The translations under genes and the position numbers were made by a program. Positions 8,685 through 17,544 of a stretch of 46,614 nucleotides of DNA are shown in pieces (positions within the stretch are counted from its first letter, which is position 1; each line of letters opens with the position of its first letter). The stretch is taken from assembly GCA_016787415.1 (NCBI GenBank), contig JAEUUT010000231.1:1-46614 (forward strand), read 5' to 3'. Origin of the DNA: Saprospiraceae bacterium. GTDB lineage: Bacteria > Bacteroidota > Bacteroidia > Chitinophagales > Saprospiraceae. Under the pieces are notes generated by a model. That model had not been told where the DNA came from. It was given only the letters and a program-made list of their open reading frames with translations, and made no database searches.

Positions 8685-8784
8685 CAATCTTAGGGAGAAT
8701 AAACATACATTATTTTCGGCCGTTGTTGGCGTCCTCCCTGCTGGCGCATGAGTTGTTCAACCCTTACCTCGAGTGTCAGAATAT

Positions 8785-8870
8785 TTCGGAGTTCGGTGTT
8801 CGATATTCGGTGTTCGATATTTTTTAAATTTCTAATATCGAACACCGAATATCGAACACCGAACTCCGAA
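8785..8870. repeat. Heptanucleotide-built inverted repeat (copy 2)
   Basis: The left arm 8785-8819 is five 7-bp units C A B A B (C = ttcggag, A = ttcggtg, B = ttcgata). The right arm 8836-8870 is its exact reverse complement. Two further base pairs extend the stem inward (8820-8821 with 8834-8835), giving 37-bp perfect arms around an A+T-rich loop. It lies between the convergent SUKH-like gene and the DUF3298-type gene. Confidence 0.95.
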
Positions 8871-8889
8871 GTATGCTGCCCCCCCACCC

Positions 8890-10410
8890 TCAAAACACGC
8901 TTTTCGGCGCCCCATACTTCTTCACCCACGTGCTCACCGGCGCCTGTTTCACCCCGATGCTATACGTCAGCACCTTCCACGCGCCTTTTTCGTAGCGCAG
9001 CAGCCCGATCACGTTATCGGAAAACCATTTGGCCGACTGGTCGCGGGCGTAGTCGGTACGGCTGTAATCGACGGGCGCGCCATTCGCCATTTTGGGTCGG
9101 GCACTGATGTAGGCAAACTGGCCGCTTGTTTTGTACACAAGGGGTTCCAGTGTAGTAGACATGTCTAATTTTTTGCCGACCGCCGTATTCAGTGCGGCCA
9201 GGGCCGATTTTTTACGCACCCATTTGGCGCCGGCAATGGATTCGTTGATGACATCGCGGATTTCAGCGCGCATACCCATACCCGTTTGTCCGACCGTATT
9301 TAAAGGTACTGAAGCAGGAATAACCGGATAAGCCAGCAGGAGCGCTTGCAATTCCTTGCGCATGGCGTCGAGATCAGCCACTTTTTTGCTGCCTACCAGC
9401 ATGTCGCCATTCTGTTTCAGGGTGACTGTCGGGCCAGTTGGTTTGGCGGCAGCGACCTTTTTGGGTGCTGTTGCTGTTTTTTGTTCCTGTTTAAGGGCCT
9501 TTTGGGGTTCGGTTTTGGGTTGGGTGGATGTTGGCTTGTTTTTGGCAGGCGTCACAGCAGGCGGAACGGGTCGCGGGCGGCTCACCGGGTTCAGGTTGGC
9601 CATAGCGGGCAAGGGTACTTTCGCCAGCGATTTCCATTCAGCGTAAGGCACCACCATTTGTGTATTGCCAATGGCATACGGGCCTACCTCGTAAGGAATG
9701 TAGTGCATGTACATACCTTCCTGCACCAGGCCAAAGTTCTGGGCAAGTGCAAAAGGGGTGATCGAATCAAATTCAAATGCCTCGTTGCCATCGGTGGGCT
9801 GAAAAATATCGGATCGAGTGTAGCGGAACTCCTGTTCGGCCATGCTTTGAAAAGAAGCCTTATCGGCTACCAGGTCATCCCAGGTCAGTTGTTTGCCGGT
9901 TTTGACGTCAAAGGTCGCCACGGCTGCTGTAGGGTTGCCATGCGCACCTCCCTGATAGGAATATGCCGTGATTTCAAGGGTAAGGTACTGTCCGTCGTTC
10001 AGCAGCACCTTGAAATTGCTTTCCGTCGTCCAGCCGCCGGTCATGGCCGATTTTTCCATTTTCTGGTGCTCGGTAAAAAACGCCCGGGCAGCCTCCTCGA
10101 CATTGGTATTGGTGCTTGCAGCCCCATCCGGAGAAGGGTTCAACATACCGGAGAGATACGCGCCAGCCCATTGCGCTACATTTTTCTTCAACACATCGCT
10201 GCCTTGTTTTACTTCGGGCCAGTGCAACGAAATACGTGCACAATCCGTTCGGGCCAGGGTATCGGCCTTGTCGCAGTCGGCGCCGTTTCGATGTTCCAGA
10301 ATGAGTTCGCGAATCACGACAGGCGTAGCGGCGTCCTGCGCGTTTCTTTTACATGAAAGAACAAGGCCTGTAAGCAGCAGGCAGGCAAGAAGTAAGGATG
10401 TATTCCGCAT
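8890..10410 (-). CDS. DUF3298/DUF4163-type lipoprotein
   Basis: I start at 10410 (MRNTSLLLACLLLTGLVLSC), which gives a classical lipobox LVLSC with Cys20; the open frame extends 16 codons further upstream without a better start. Residues 30-270 fit the DUF4163/DUF3298 arrangement, with the hallmark YSYQGGAHGN and 'G..LTWDDLV'. A linker rich in Pro, Lys, Thr and Gln (about 270-330) leads to a second globular part (330-506) that I do not recognise. Such proteins are periplasm-facing lipoproteins related to RsiV and PdaC-like domains; the function is not established. Its last nine codons are duplicated at 7940-7969. Confidence 0.8.
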   Translation of the reverse strand: MRNTSLLLACLLLTGLVLSCKRNAQDAATPVVIRELILEHRNGADCDKADTLARTDCARISLHWPEVKQGSDVLKKNVAQWAGAYLSGMLNPSPDGAASTNTNVEEAARAFFTEHQKMEKSAMTGGWTTESNFKVLLNDGQYLTLEITAYSYQGGAHGNPTAAVATFDVKTGKQLTWDDLVADKASFQSMAEQEFRYTRSDIFQPTDGNEAFEFDSITPFALAQNFGLVQEGMYMHYIPYEVGPYAIGNTQMVVPYAEWKSLAKVPLPAMANLNPVSRPRPVPPAVTPAKNKPTSTQPKTEPQKALKQEQKTATAPKKVAAAKPTGPTVTLKQNGDMLVGSKKVADLDAMRKELQALLLAYPVIPASVPLNTVGQTGMGMRAEIRDVINESIAGAKWVRKKSALAALNTAVGKKLDMSTTLEPLVYKTSGQFAYISARPKMANGAPVDYSRTDYARDQSAKWFSDNVIGLLRYEKGAWKVLTYSIGVKQAPVSTWVKKYGAPKSVF

Positions 10411-10629
10411 AAAAAAATTGATAACCATTCGCGGCGGGAGTGAAGGATTAATAAACATTTGAAGGCAAATCTCGGAGGTATCTTGTTGTAAATGAAATAT
10501 TTGGCAATAATAATGCCGTATAAAAAATGTCTACAGCAAAGGAGGGTGATTAAAATTGTCACCTGCTCGCGGTTACTAACTTTTGCGCCAATCGTATTAT
10601 CTTGGCGCATTGTCTAAACTTACCTTGCT

Positions 10630-11088
10630 ATGAAATCATTACTATTGCTTCCGGCACTCCTGTGCCTGACATTTGCCGGTTTTTCTCAAAAAATGAACCC
10701 CAAATACGATTCCACCCTGGCAAAAAACCTGGGCGCCGACGAATACGGCATGAAAATGTACGTGTTTGTTATCCTGAAAACCGGCCCCGTCACGATCGAC
10801 GACAAAGCCGTTCGCGACAGCCTTTTTGCCGGGCATATGAAAAATATCCAGCATTTGGTCGACATCGATAAATTAGTCGTTGCTGGCCCCATGGGCAAAA
10901 ATGACAAATCCTACCGCGGTATTTTTATTCTCGACGTTGCCACTTTTGAAGAAGCCAGTCAGTTGATGGAAGGCGACCCGGCTATTCAGCAAAAACTCCT
11001 CGAACCGGAGTTGTTCAAATGGTACGGGTCGGCTGCGCTGCCAGTGTATCTGGAGGCGTCGGAAAAGGTGGGGAAATACGGGTTTTAG
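10630..11088 (+). CDS. Periplasmic YCII-related domain protein
   Basis: The 152-residue product has a signal peptide (MKSLLLLPALLCLTFAGFSQ) and then a YCII-like ferredoxin-fold domain: MYVFVILKTGP, a central H (GHMKNIQHLVDIDKLVVAGPMG), RGIFILDVATFEEASQLMEGDPAI. YCII proteins are usually cytoplasmic; exported versions occur in Bacteroidota. The substrate is unknown. It is divergent from the DUF3298-type gene with 219 bp between start codons; that gap holds no other gene. TTACCTTGC ends 3 nt before the ATG and resembles a -7 element, so the transcript could be almost leaderless. Confidence 0.8.
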   Translation: MKSLLLLPALLCLTFAGFSQKMNPKYDSTLAKNLGADEYGMKMYVFVILKTGPVTIDDKAVRDSLFAGHMKNIQHLVDIDKLVVAGPMGKNDKSYRGIFILDVATFEEASQLMEGDPAIQQKLLEPELFKWYGSAALPVYLEASEKVGKYGF

Positions 11089-11184
11089 AGGAGGTTTTTA
11101 GGCGTTTTAATTTTTTTCCCTGCCATTAAACCAATAAGTTTCTGCGCATGTCCAAGGGTTCGTATTATTTATGTTATCCTGTAC

Positions 11185-12840
11185 ATGTACAAAAATTTAA
11201 TGAGAATTGGGATCTTCGCCTGCCTGACTATTTCACAGGCAGGGGCTCAATCATTTAACGAAATCCTCGGCAGGCCCAGCGATCATGCTGTGACCATTAG
11301 TGCCCTTTTCAGCGAGGTAGTAGAGGTGAAATTCGAATATGGTACTGAACCCGGCAACTGGCAATCTACCACCCCGCTCACAACGAGTTTGCCCGACGCC
11401 CCGGTTGTACAGGAATTTCAGCCCTTGCAGGCCAATACCCGTTATTTCTACCGCACGGTGTATCGGATTCCGGGTGCCACAACATTCCAGCACGGCCCTA
11501 TACGCACGTTTCACACCCAACGGGCTACAGGTTCCATATTTTCGTTCTGCGTTGAAGCCGACGAACACCTGTACGACAAAAAAGGTATCCCGTCTCTTTA
11601 CCAGATTTGCCTGAACAACCAGGCCCTGGACTCGGCCGATTTTATGCTCTCCTTAGGTGATACTTTTGGCGACGACCATACACCACTTGAAACTACAAGC
11701 GAGGACATGCAGGCCCTGCACCTCGACTATCGGCAGTACCTGGGCGCCGTGTGCCATTCGATGCCATTCTTCTTCTGCCTGGGCAACCACGAAGGCGAAA
11801 CGGGATACTGGCTCGATCAGACGCCGCCGGAAAACATAGCCGTGTACGGTACCCAGTGGCGCAAGTATTATTACCCCAATCCGGTGCCCAATGAATTTTA
11901 CAGCGGAAATACCACTCAGGAGCCTTACGGGATAGGTTATCCTGAAAACTACTATGCCTTCACATGGGGCGATGCGCTGTTTGTAATTCTGGATGTGTAC
12001 AGGGATTGCGACGTGGACGAAAAACCCAAAAACTGGGACTGGACCCTGGGCGAAATGCAGTACAACTGGCTAAAAAACACCCTGGAAAACAGCACTGCCA
12101 TACATAAATTCGTATTTGCCCACCACAACCGTGGCCAGGGCCGGGGTGGCATTTTACCTGCACGCGGGTACGAATGGGGAGGTTATGGCAACAACGGCAA
12201 CGGCGATTGGGAATTCGACCAGATGCGACCGGGATGGGCCATGCCGATTCACCAACTCATGGTAGAAAACGGGGTAAATATCTTTTTCCAGGGGCACGAC
12301 CACCTCTACGCAGTAGAAGAAATGGACGGCCTTGTGTACCAGGAAGTGCCCATGCCCAGCGATACAAGTTATCAAATCGGCGTACTGGCCAATGCAGATG
12401 CCTATACCGGCCTTACGCTGGATGGTTCCGGACATTTGCGCGTTACAGTGGAGCCTTCCTGTGTGACCGTCGATTATGTGGCGGCCTATCTACCGGAAGA
12501 TACCCTGGGCGGGCATCACAACCGCGAAATCAGGCATACCTACCAAGTGGGGGCCTGTGCCACATCCACCACTGATCAACTTGCCAATAATACGTCCAGC
12601 CTGCATATTTACCCCAATCCGGCTAAAAACAGCCTCACGGTAGAACTGCTCGCCGCTTCTGAAAGCGGCCGTGCCGTTGAACTTTTTAACAGCCTCGGTC
12701 AAATGGTTGTGTCGACCATCCTGCCGGCAGGTTCCACAACTTGTACGTTGGATTTACATGGGTTGCATCCCGGCATTTTCACTGTTCGATGTGCCGGTGA
12801 TGGCAGCATCCCTATGGCTCGCGTTTTGGTTTTAAAATAA
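11185..12840 (+). CDS. T9SS-exported metallophosphoesterase (purple acid phosphatase-like), paralogue 1
   Basis: The 551-residue product has a signal peptide (ending QAGAQ), an N-terminal fibronectin-like domain as in purple acid phosphatases, and a calcineurin-like phosphoesterase core. The metal-binding motifs are visible: EADEH (D-x-H), LGDTFGDDH, LGNHEGE, AHHNRG and GHDHLY. The C-terminal 80 residues (SLHIYPNPAKNSLTVELL ... MARVLVLK) form a T9SS type A sorting tail. It probably hydrolyses phosphate esters outside the cell. It opens a four-gene operon (gaps 26, -4 and 13 bp) that ends with a paralogue of the same enzyme. Confidence 0.9.
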   Translation: MYKNLMRIGIFACLTISQAGAQSFNEILGRPSDHAVTISALFSEVVEVKFEYGTEPGNWQSTTPLTTSLPDAPVVQEFQPLQANTRYFYRTVYRIPGATTFQHGPIRTFHTQRATGSIFSFCVEADEHLYDKKGIPSLYQICLNNQALDSADFMLSLGDTFGDDHTPLETTSEDMQALHLDYRQYLGAVCHSMPFFFCLGNHEGETGYWLDQTPPENIAVYGTQWRKYYYPNPVPNEFYSGNTTQEPYGIGYPENYYAFTWGDALFVILDVYRDCDVDEKPKNWDWTLGEMQYNWLKNTLENSTAIHKFVFAHHNRGQGRGGILPARGYEWGGYGNNGNGDWEFDQMRPGWAMPIHQLMVENGVNIFFQGHDHLYAVEEMDGLVYQEVPMPSDTSYQIGVLANADAYTGLTLDGSGHLRVTVEPSCVTVDYVAAYLPEDTLGGHHNREIRHTYQVGACATSTTDQLANNTSSLHIYPNPAKNSLTVELLAASESGRAVELFNSLGQMVVSTILPAGSTTCTLDLHGLHPGIFTVRCAGDGSIPMARVLVLK

Positions 12841-12866
12841 TTTTCTGACTCTTACTGACATCTTTC

Positions 12867-14480
12867 ATGAAAAACCTATACATAATAACCGTCTTTTTGT
12901 TGCTGGTATTTGCCACAAATTTGTTTAGCCACAACCCGGAAGACCATCAATTGCCCTTGCCGGAATACCAACTGAAAAACAAGCGCCACCTGCATGGTTC
13001 TTTCCTTTTTATGCGCCACGACAGCGTTTTTTTGGAAATGGAAAAAGGCGGTGTAAAAGCCCTGGCGCTATCGGATTTTTCAATTACCGATCAGCAACGC
13101 CTAAAAAACAAAGCGCAAACAATAACACAAATCAACCACCGCACTCCGCCCCAACAGCACGCCCGCTCCATTGAACAGCCGTCTTTATTCCACTCATTTT
13201 CAGCAGCCTGGTGGCTATGCCTTCCTTTGTGCCTTTCTTTCCTTGTATTGCTGTTTTTTTTGAAAAATGGCAGGCAAAAAGCGATGGCTTTATTGAGTGC
13301 AGGCATCTTATTGGCCGGACTTGCCACTGCTACTGGAAACAAATTGTTCGACACCGATCCTTTGGTAATGGACACTGCCTTCGAGCCGTTTAAGCCACAC
13401 ATAGCCACCCACTGGGACGATACCTGGTTTTACGTCGAATCAAATGGTATTCCGCAAACGCATTCCATGATGACAGGTATCGTAAAATGGCAACAACAAG
13501 TACCCATCCCGCAGTGCTACACCGGCGACAATGCCTGGCAAATTCCTTTGCACCCAGTGCTCGCCGCACAGCCAGTACCTGTAAACGATCAGCACTTCCT
13601 GCGTGGCGCAGTCGCCATTGCTGCCAATGGAATCCCTATTTTCAATCCACATACCAACACCGGTGTGGATGCCCTCGCAGATGGCCAACTGGATCAGTGG
13701 GGCGGGCACAGCGGCCGTGCCGACGATTATCATTACCACATAGCGCCGCTTTTCCTTGACACACAAAGTGTTGATATTCTTCCGATTGCATTTGGGTTAG
13801 ATGGTTTTGCCGTGTATGCCGGGCTCGAACCAGACGGCGCGCCTATGCTCCCGCTCGATGACAACCACGGGCATTTCGATGCCACTGGGACCTATCACTA
13901 CCACGGTACTCCGGAGGCCCCATACATGATTGGCAATATGGTAGGACAGGTGACGGAAGATGCCACCATGCAAATCATTCCGCAAGCGCACGCGATGCCT
14001 GTTCGACCCTCGCTTACGCCGCTTACCGGGGCTACTATCACCGGTTTTGTACCGCAGGCTGCCGGTAACGGATACATCCTGACATATGTTCGAAACGGAC
14101 AAACCTTTCAGTTGGATTATTCATGGACACCCACCGGTGTGTACACCTACCATTTCATCTCCCCGAGCGGAACAACGACCGAAACATACAACGGACAAAT
14201 GCCCTGCGCCCTGACTACGGCGGTTCAGAATTTGCTAGACCAACAAATCTCTGTTTCCTTGTTCCCCAACCCGGCGCAGGATCGCTTCGAGTTGAATATT
14301 TCATCGGACATTTCCGTACAAGCAATTAATATTCAGTTGATTGACTTAAACGGCCGGGTAATTTTCAGTAAAAACAAACCCGACAACGTGGTAGAACTCG
14401 GCGAAATAGCGCGCGGTATTTACCTGGTAAAAATCAACTTCCAATTCGGTGATGTGTACCGCAAAATCATCATACAATGA
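12867..14480 (+). CDS. YHYH-domain protein with T9SS type A tail and two internal membrane segments
   Basis: The 537-residue product has a signal peptide (residues 1-21). Residues 165-410 form a YHYH domain, with the namesake motif twice (DDYHYHIAPLF and TYHYHGTPEAPYMIG) plus 'GGHSGRADDYHYH'. The last 75 residues (SLFPNPAQDRFEL ... YRKIIIQ) are a T9SS type A tail. Unusually, two strong hydrophobic segments (about 115-132 and 139-157) lie between signal peptide and domain, which is hard to reconcile with simple secretion. The biochemical role of YHYH domains is not settled; the many His residues suggest metal binding. The stop overlaps the next start by 4 bp (ATGA), so translation is likely coupled. 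Confidence 0.82.
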   Translation: MKNLYIITVFLLLVFATNLFSHNPEDHQLPLPEYQLKNKRHLHGSFLFMRHDSVFLEMEKGGVKALALSDFSITDQQRLKNKAQTITQINHRTPPQQHARSIEQPSLFHSFSAAWWLCLPLCLSFLVLLFFLKNGRQKAMALLSAGILLAGLATATGNKLFDTDPLVMDTAFEPFKPHIATHWDDTWFYVESNGIPQTHSMMTGIVKWQQQVPIPQCYTGDNAWQIPLHPVLAAQPVPVNDQHFLRGAVAIAANGIPIFNPHTNTGVDALADGQLDQWGGHSGRADDYHYHIAPLFLDTQSVDILPIAFGLDGFAVYAGLEPDGAPMLPLDDNHGHFDATGTYHYHGTPEAPYMIGNMVGQVTEDATMQIIPQAHAMPVRPSLTPLTGATITGFVPQAAGNGYILTYVRNGQTFQLDYSWTPTGVYTYHFISPSGTTTETYNGQMPCALTTAVQNLLDQQISVSLFPNPAQDRFELNISSDISVQAINIQLIDLNGRVIFSKNKPDNVVELGEIARGIYLVKINFQFGDVYRKIIIQ

Positions 14481-15682
14481 TTCGAGTGCCTAATATCATC
14501 TTGCTTGCGACCGCATTTATTTTTTGGTTTTCATCACAAGCCCAGGCGCAGGTACAGCAAACCATGCTGCGCCTACCTGACACAGGCCAAACGCAGAGTT
14601 TTACACCAACACCCGGAGAAGATGCTGACTACAACATTTATCCGCCATTTTTCATTGTAAATGGTGGCGGTACAGCCACGGACACGGTAACCGGGCTGAT
14701 GTGGCAGCAAACAGACGGCGGAGAAATGAGTTTTGAAAACGCCCTTAACTATTGCCAAAACCTGCAACTCGGCGGGTTCACCGACTGGCGCCTGCCGACA
14801 GCACAGGAGGCATTTTCGCTGCTCAATCACGGCGTGCAAAATCCCCCCTTGAATACGGCAGTGTTCCCTGTTTCGCAGGCAGAATACTGGTGGACAGGTG
14901 AATTTCAGGCAGGTAGCACCAGCAAAGTATGGGTAACCAATGCCGGTGGCGGTATTGGCAACCACCCCAAAACCGAAACACTGAGCGCAGGCGGTACCAA
15001 ACGGTTTCACGTCAGGGCCGTGCGCGACATTTCCATGCCCACACAAATAGCAGCACAATTTGACATCCATGACAGCACCGTTGTGGATAAACTGACCGGC
15101 CTGGAGTGGATGCGTTTCCCCTCTGCCGATTCTATGAATTGGGAAAATGCCCTCGAACGAGCGCAGACATTTGTGTACGATGCCAAGTCGGACTGGCGAC
15201 TGCCCAATGTAAAAGAACTGGAGTCGCTGAATGACGAGACGCGCACGCACCCTTCGTTGGATGAAAACATTTTTCCGGGAATAGGGTCTAGAAAATACTG
15301 GACATCCACTTCGCTGCCCAACCAAGCGACGCAAGCATGGTTTATGGATACCAACTTTGGCGTCGTTTCCCATGATCTGAAAACATTGAATAACTATGTA
15401 CTGCTGGTACGCGGCCCTGCTGATGCCATTACCCATACGCCTACTCTGACAAAGGCGTCTTTCAAAGTGTTTCCCAATCCGTTTTCCAACCGCATCTATA
15501 TTGAAAACTTGAATGCAGGGACAACAGAACACCAGGAACTAGAATTAACCGACTGTCTTGGCCGCCGGATTTATTCAGGAAAAAACATACAGGAGCAGGA
15601 CTTTGGCAGTCTCTCGCCCGGTTTGTATTTCCTGGAAACAATAAGCCCGCTTCATCAAACCTTGCGCTTAATCAAATTGTAA
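14477..15682 (+). CDS. DUF1566 (Lcl C-terminal) protein, two domain copies, T9SS type A tail
   Basis: The 401-residue product has a signal peptide (ending AQAQ) and two DUF1566 domains. The first has DTVTGLMWQQTDGG ... FTDWRLPTAQEAFSLL; the second has DKLTGLEWMRFPSADS ... KSDWRLPNVKELESL. This family, related to the C-terminal domain of Legionella collagen-like proteins, has a C-type-lectin-like look and is usually surface-exposed. The C-terminal 75 residues (KVFPNPFSNRIYIENL ... QTLRLIKL) form a T9SS type A tail. It overlaps the YHYH gene by 4 bp and lies 13 bp ahead of the second phosphatase gene, so it is an integral part of the operon. Confidence 0.87.
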   Translation: MIRVPNIILLATAFIFWFSSQAQAQVQQTMLRLPDTGQTQSFTPTPGEDADYNIYPPFFIVNGGGTATDTVTGLMWQQTDGGEMSFENALNYCQNLQLGGFTDWRLPTAQEAFSLLNHGVQNPPLNTAVFPVSQAEYWWTGEFQAGSTSKVWVTNAGGGIGNHPKTETLSAGGTKRFHVRAVRDISMPTQIAAQFDIHDSTVVDKLTGLEWMRFPSADSMNWENALERAQTFVYDAKSDWRLPNVKELESLNDETRTHPSLDENIFPGIGSRKYWTSTSLPNQATQAWFMDTNFGVVSHDLKTLNNYVLLVRGPADAITHTPTLTKASFKVFPNPFSNRIYIENLNAGTTEHQELELTDCLGRRIYSGKNIQEQDFGSLSPGLYFLETISPLHQTLRLIKL

Positions 15683-15695
15683 ATATTTTTTCTGG

Positions 15696-17411
15696 ATGAA
15701 ATTTTTACTTGCTTGCCTTGTCTTGCTTTTTCTATTTCCCTTTCAAAATACCGCACAAGCACTGCAACATGCCGAGTTGCTCGGTCGGCCTACCGATCAT
15801 GGCATTACCATTCAAATGGTATTTTCGGAAGCAGCGGAGGTATGTATTCGTTATGGCGCCGATAGCCTCCTACTAAATGAACAAACTCCCTGGGCTGCGT
15901 TCCAAGCCCTGGAGCCGGCAGAAATAACGCTGGGAAACCTGGATGCCAATACCCGGTACTTTTATCAGGTATGCCACAAGGCGCAGGGGAATGGTGCTAC
16001 CACCTATCGTGCCATACACCATTTTCACACACAACGACCTGCGGGCAGTACTTTTACTTTTGTAGTGCAAGCCGACCCGCACGTAGATAGCCAGTCAGAT
16101 ACCGCGCTGTATCGGCGTTGCCTGGAAAACCAGTTGGCCGACAAGCCGGATTTTATGATCGACCTGGGCGACATTTTTATGTCGGATAAAATGAAAAACG
16201 CACAAAACCAGATTACACACGATACCGTACGCTATCGGGTACACCTCATGCGCCGGTTTTACGAAAGCGTTTGTCACTCCATGCCGTTGTTTATCGCACT
16301 TGGCAACCATGAGGGAGAGGCAGGCTGGCAATGGGACGGAACGCCTGAAAATGTGGCTGTCTATGGCACCGTCGAACGCAAAAAGTATTTCCTCAATCCG
16401 GCTCCGGATGGATTCTTTTCCGGTGATACCATCGAACATCCGATCATTGGAAAAAGAGAAAACTACTATTCCTGGAATTGGGGCGAGGCGCTGTTTATCG
16501 TGCTCGACCCATATTTCTATACCAATACTAAGCCCGACTCTTTGAACGGATGGCGCTGGACACTTGGAAAAACGCAGTATGACTGGCTAAAAAACACCTT
16601 AGAAAGCAGTACAGCGCCGTACAAATTTGTTTTTGCACATCAACTGGTAGGCGGCGACCCGCTCGGGCGCGGCGGCATCGAGTTTGCCGACCGCTACGAA
16701 TGGGGCGGAAAAAACCTCGATAACACGGAAGGATGGGCTTTGAACAGGCCCGGGTGGTACAAACCAATCAAGGATTTGCTGACAGAAAACCGTGTGACTA
16801 TTTTTTTCCATGGACATGATCATTTTTTTGCCCGGCAGGAAAAAGACTGCCTTATTTATCAACTCACGCCACAACCGAGCCTGCCCAATTTTGTAGGGCC
16901 TAATCAGGCAGACGACTATGGCTATTTTGAAGGGCAAATACTCCCTAATACCGGCCACCTGCGGATCAATGTGGGGCCGGAGGGCGTAACCACTCAATAT
17001 GTGCGGGCCTACCTGACAGCACAGGAGACACCCCAGCGCAAAAACCGGGATGTATCGGCAACCTATTTTATCGGCGCAAACAACTGCTACGATTCGCTGC
17101 TTACCAGCACGCCCGTTTTTTGGAATTCGAATTATTCGGATGAACTGATTTACCCGAATCCTACGGCGCACGACGTTATGATCGCATTTTCACTGACCCA
17201 GCCTGAGCGGCTGGTATTTTCTATTTACAGTGAAAATGGGAGGCTTGTTCGGCGTTTGCTGGATGGAAACCGAATGGAATCAGGCAGTTACCAGTTGTAC
17301 TGGGATGGCGCCGATCAGTATGGCAACAGGCTACCCGCCGGCATATATTATTACCACGTCTACGGCGATAAAGGAACTGAAAGCCAGGGGAAGGTGATTT
17401 TGGTAAAGTAA
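15696..17411 (+). CDS. T9SS-exported metallophosphoesterase, paralogue 2
   Basis: The 571-residue product is a clear paralogue of the first gene of the operon (ELLGRPTDHGITIQMVFSEAAEV against EILGRPSDHAVTISALFSEVVEV). Metal-site motifs are present: QADPHVD (D-x-H), LGDIFMSD, LGNHEGE, AHQLVGG and GHDHFF. The C-terminus differs from paralogue 1: it is a FlgD-like Ig fold (YQLYWDGADQYGNRLPAGIYYYHV) that also serves as a T9SS sorting tail. The two enzymes may act on different substrates or metals. A strong bidirectional terminator follows. Confidence 0.9.
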   Translation: MKFLLACLVLLFLFPFQNTAQALQHAELLGRPTDHGITIQMVFSEAAEVCIRYGADSLLLNEQTPWAAFQALEPAEITLGNLDANTRYFYQVCHKAQGNGATTYRAIHHFHTQRPAGSTFTFVVQADPHVDSQSDTALYRRCLENQLADKPDFMIDLGDIFMSDKMKNAQNQITHDTVRYRVHLMRRFYESVCHSMPLFIALGNHEGEAGWQWDGTPENVAVYGTVERKKYFLNPAPDGFFSGDTIEHPIIGKRENYYSWNWGEALFIVLDPYFYTNTKPDSLNGWRWTLGKTQYDWLKNTLESSTAPYKFVFAHQLVGGDPLGRGGIEFADRYEWGGKNLDNTEGWALNRPGWYKPIKDLLTENRVTIFFHGHDHFFARQEKDCLIYQLTPQPSLPNFVGPNQADDYGYFEGQILPNTGHLRINVGPEGVTTQYVRAYLTAQETPQRKNRDVSATYFIGANNCYDSLLTSTPVFWNSNYSDELIYPNPTAHDVMIAFSLTQPERLVFSIYSENGRLVRRLLDGNRMESGSYQLYWDGADQYGNRLPAGIYYYHVYGDKGTESQGKVILVK

Positions 17412-17454
17412 TGATGCCCAATAACAGTCAGGAAAATAACCTGTCATAAACACA

Positions 17455-17488
17455 ATCCCGAATGCTGGCGTTGACCAGCATTCGGGAT
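17455..17488. terminator. Bidirectional intrinsic terminator
   Basis: Perfect 14-bp arms at 17455-17468 and 17475-17488 enclose a 6-nt loop; a T-rich stretch (gttttattttg) follows on the plus strand. It separates the convergent phosphatase operon and aceA. Confidence 0.85.
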
Positions 17489-17544
17489 GTTTTATTTTGT
17501 ACATCTGCACGTCATTTCAGTCTGAAACTACTGAATAATCTATC

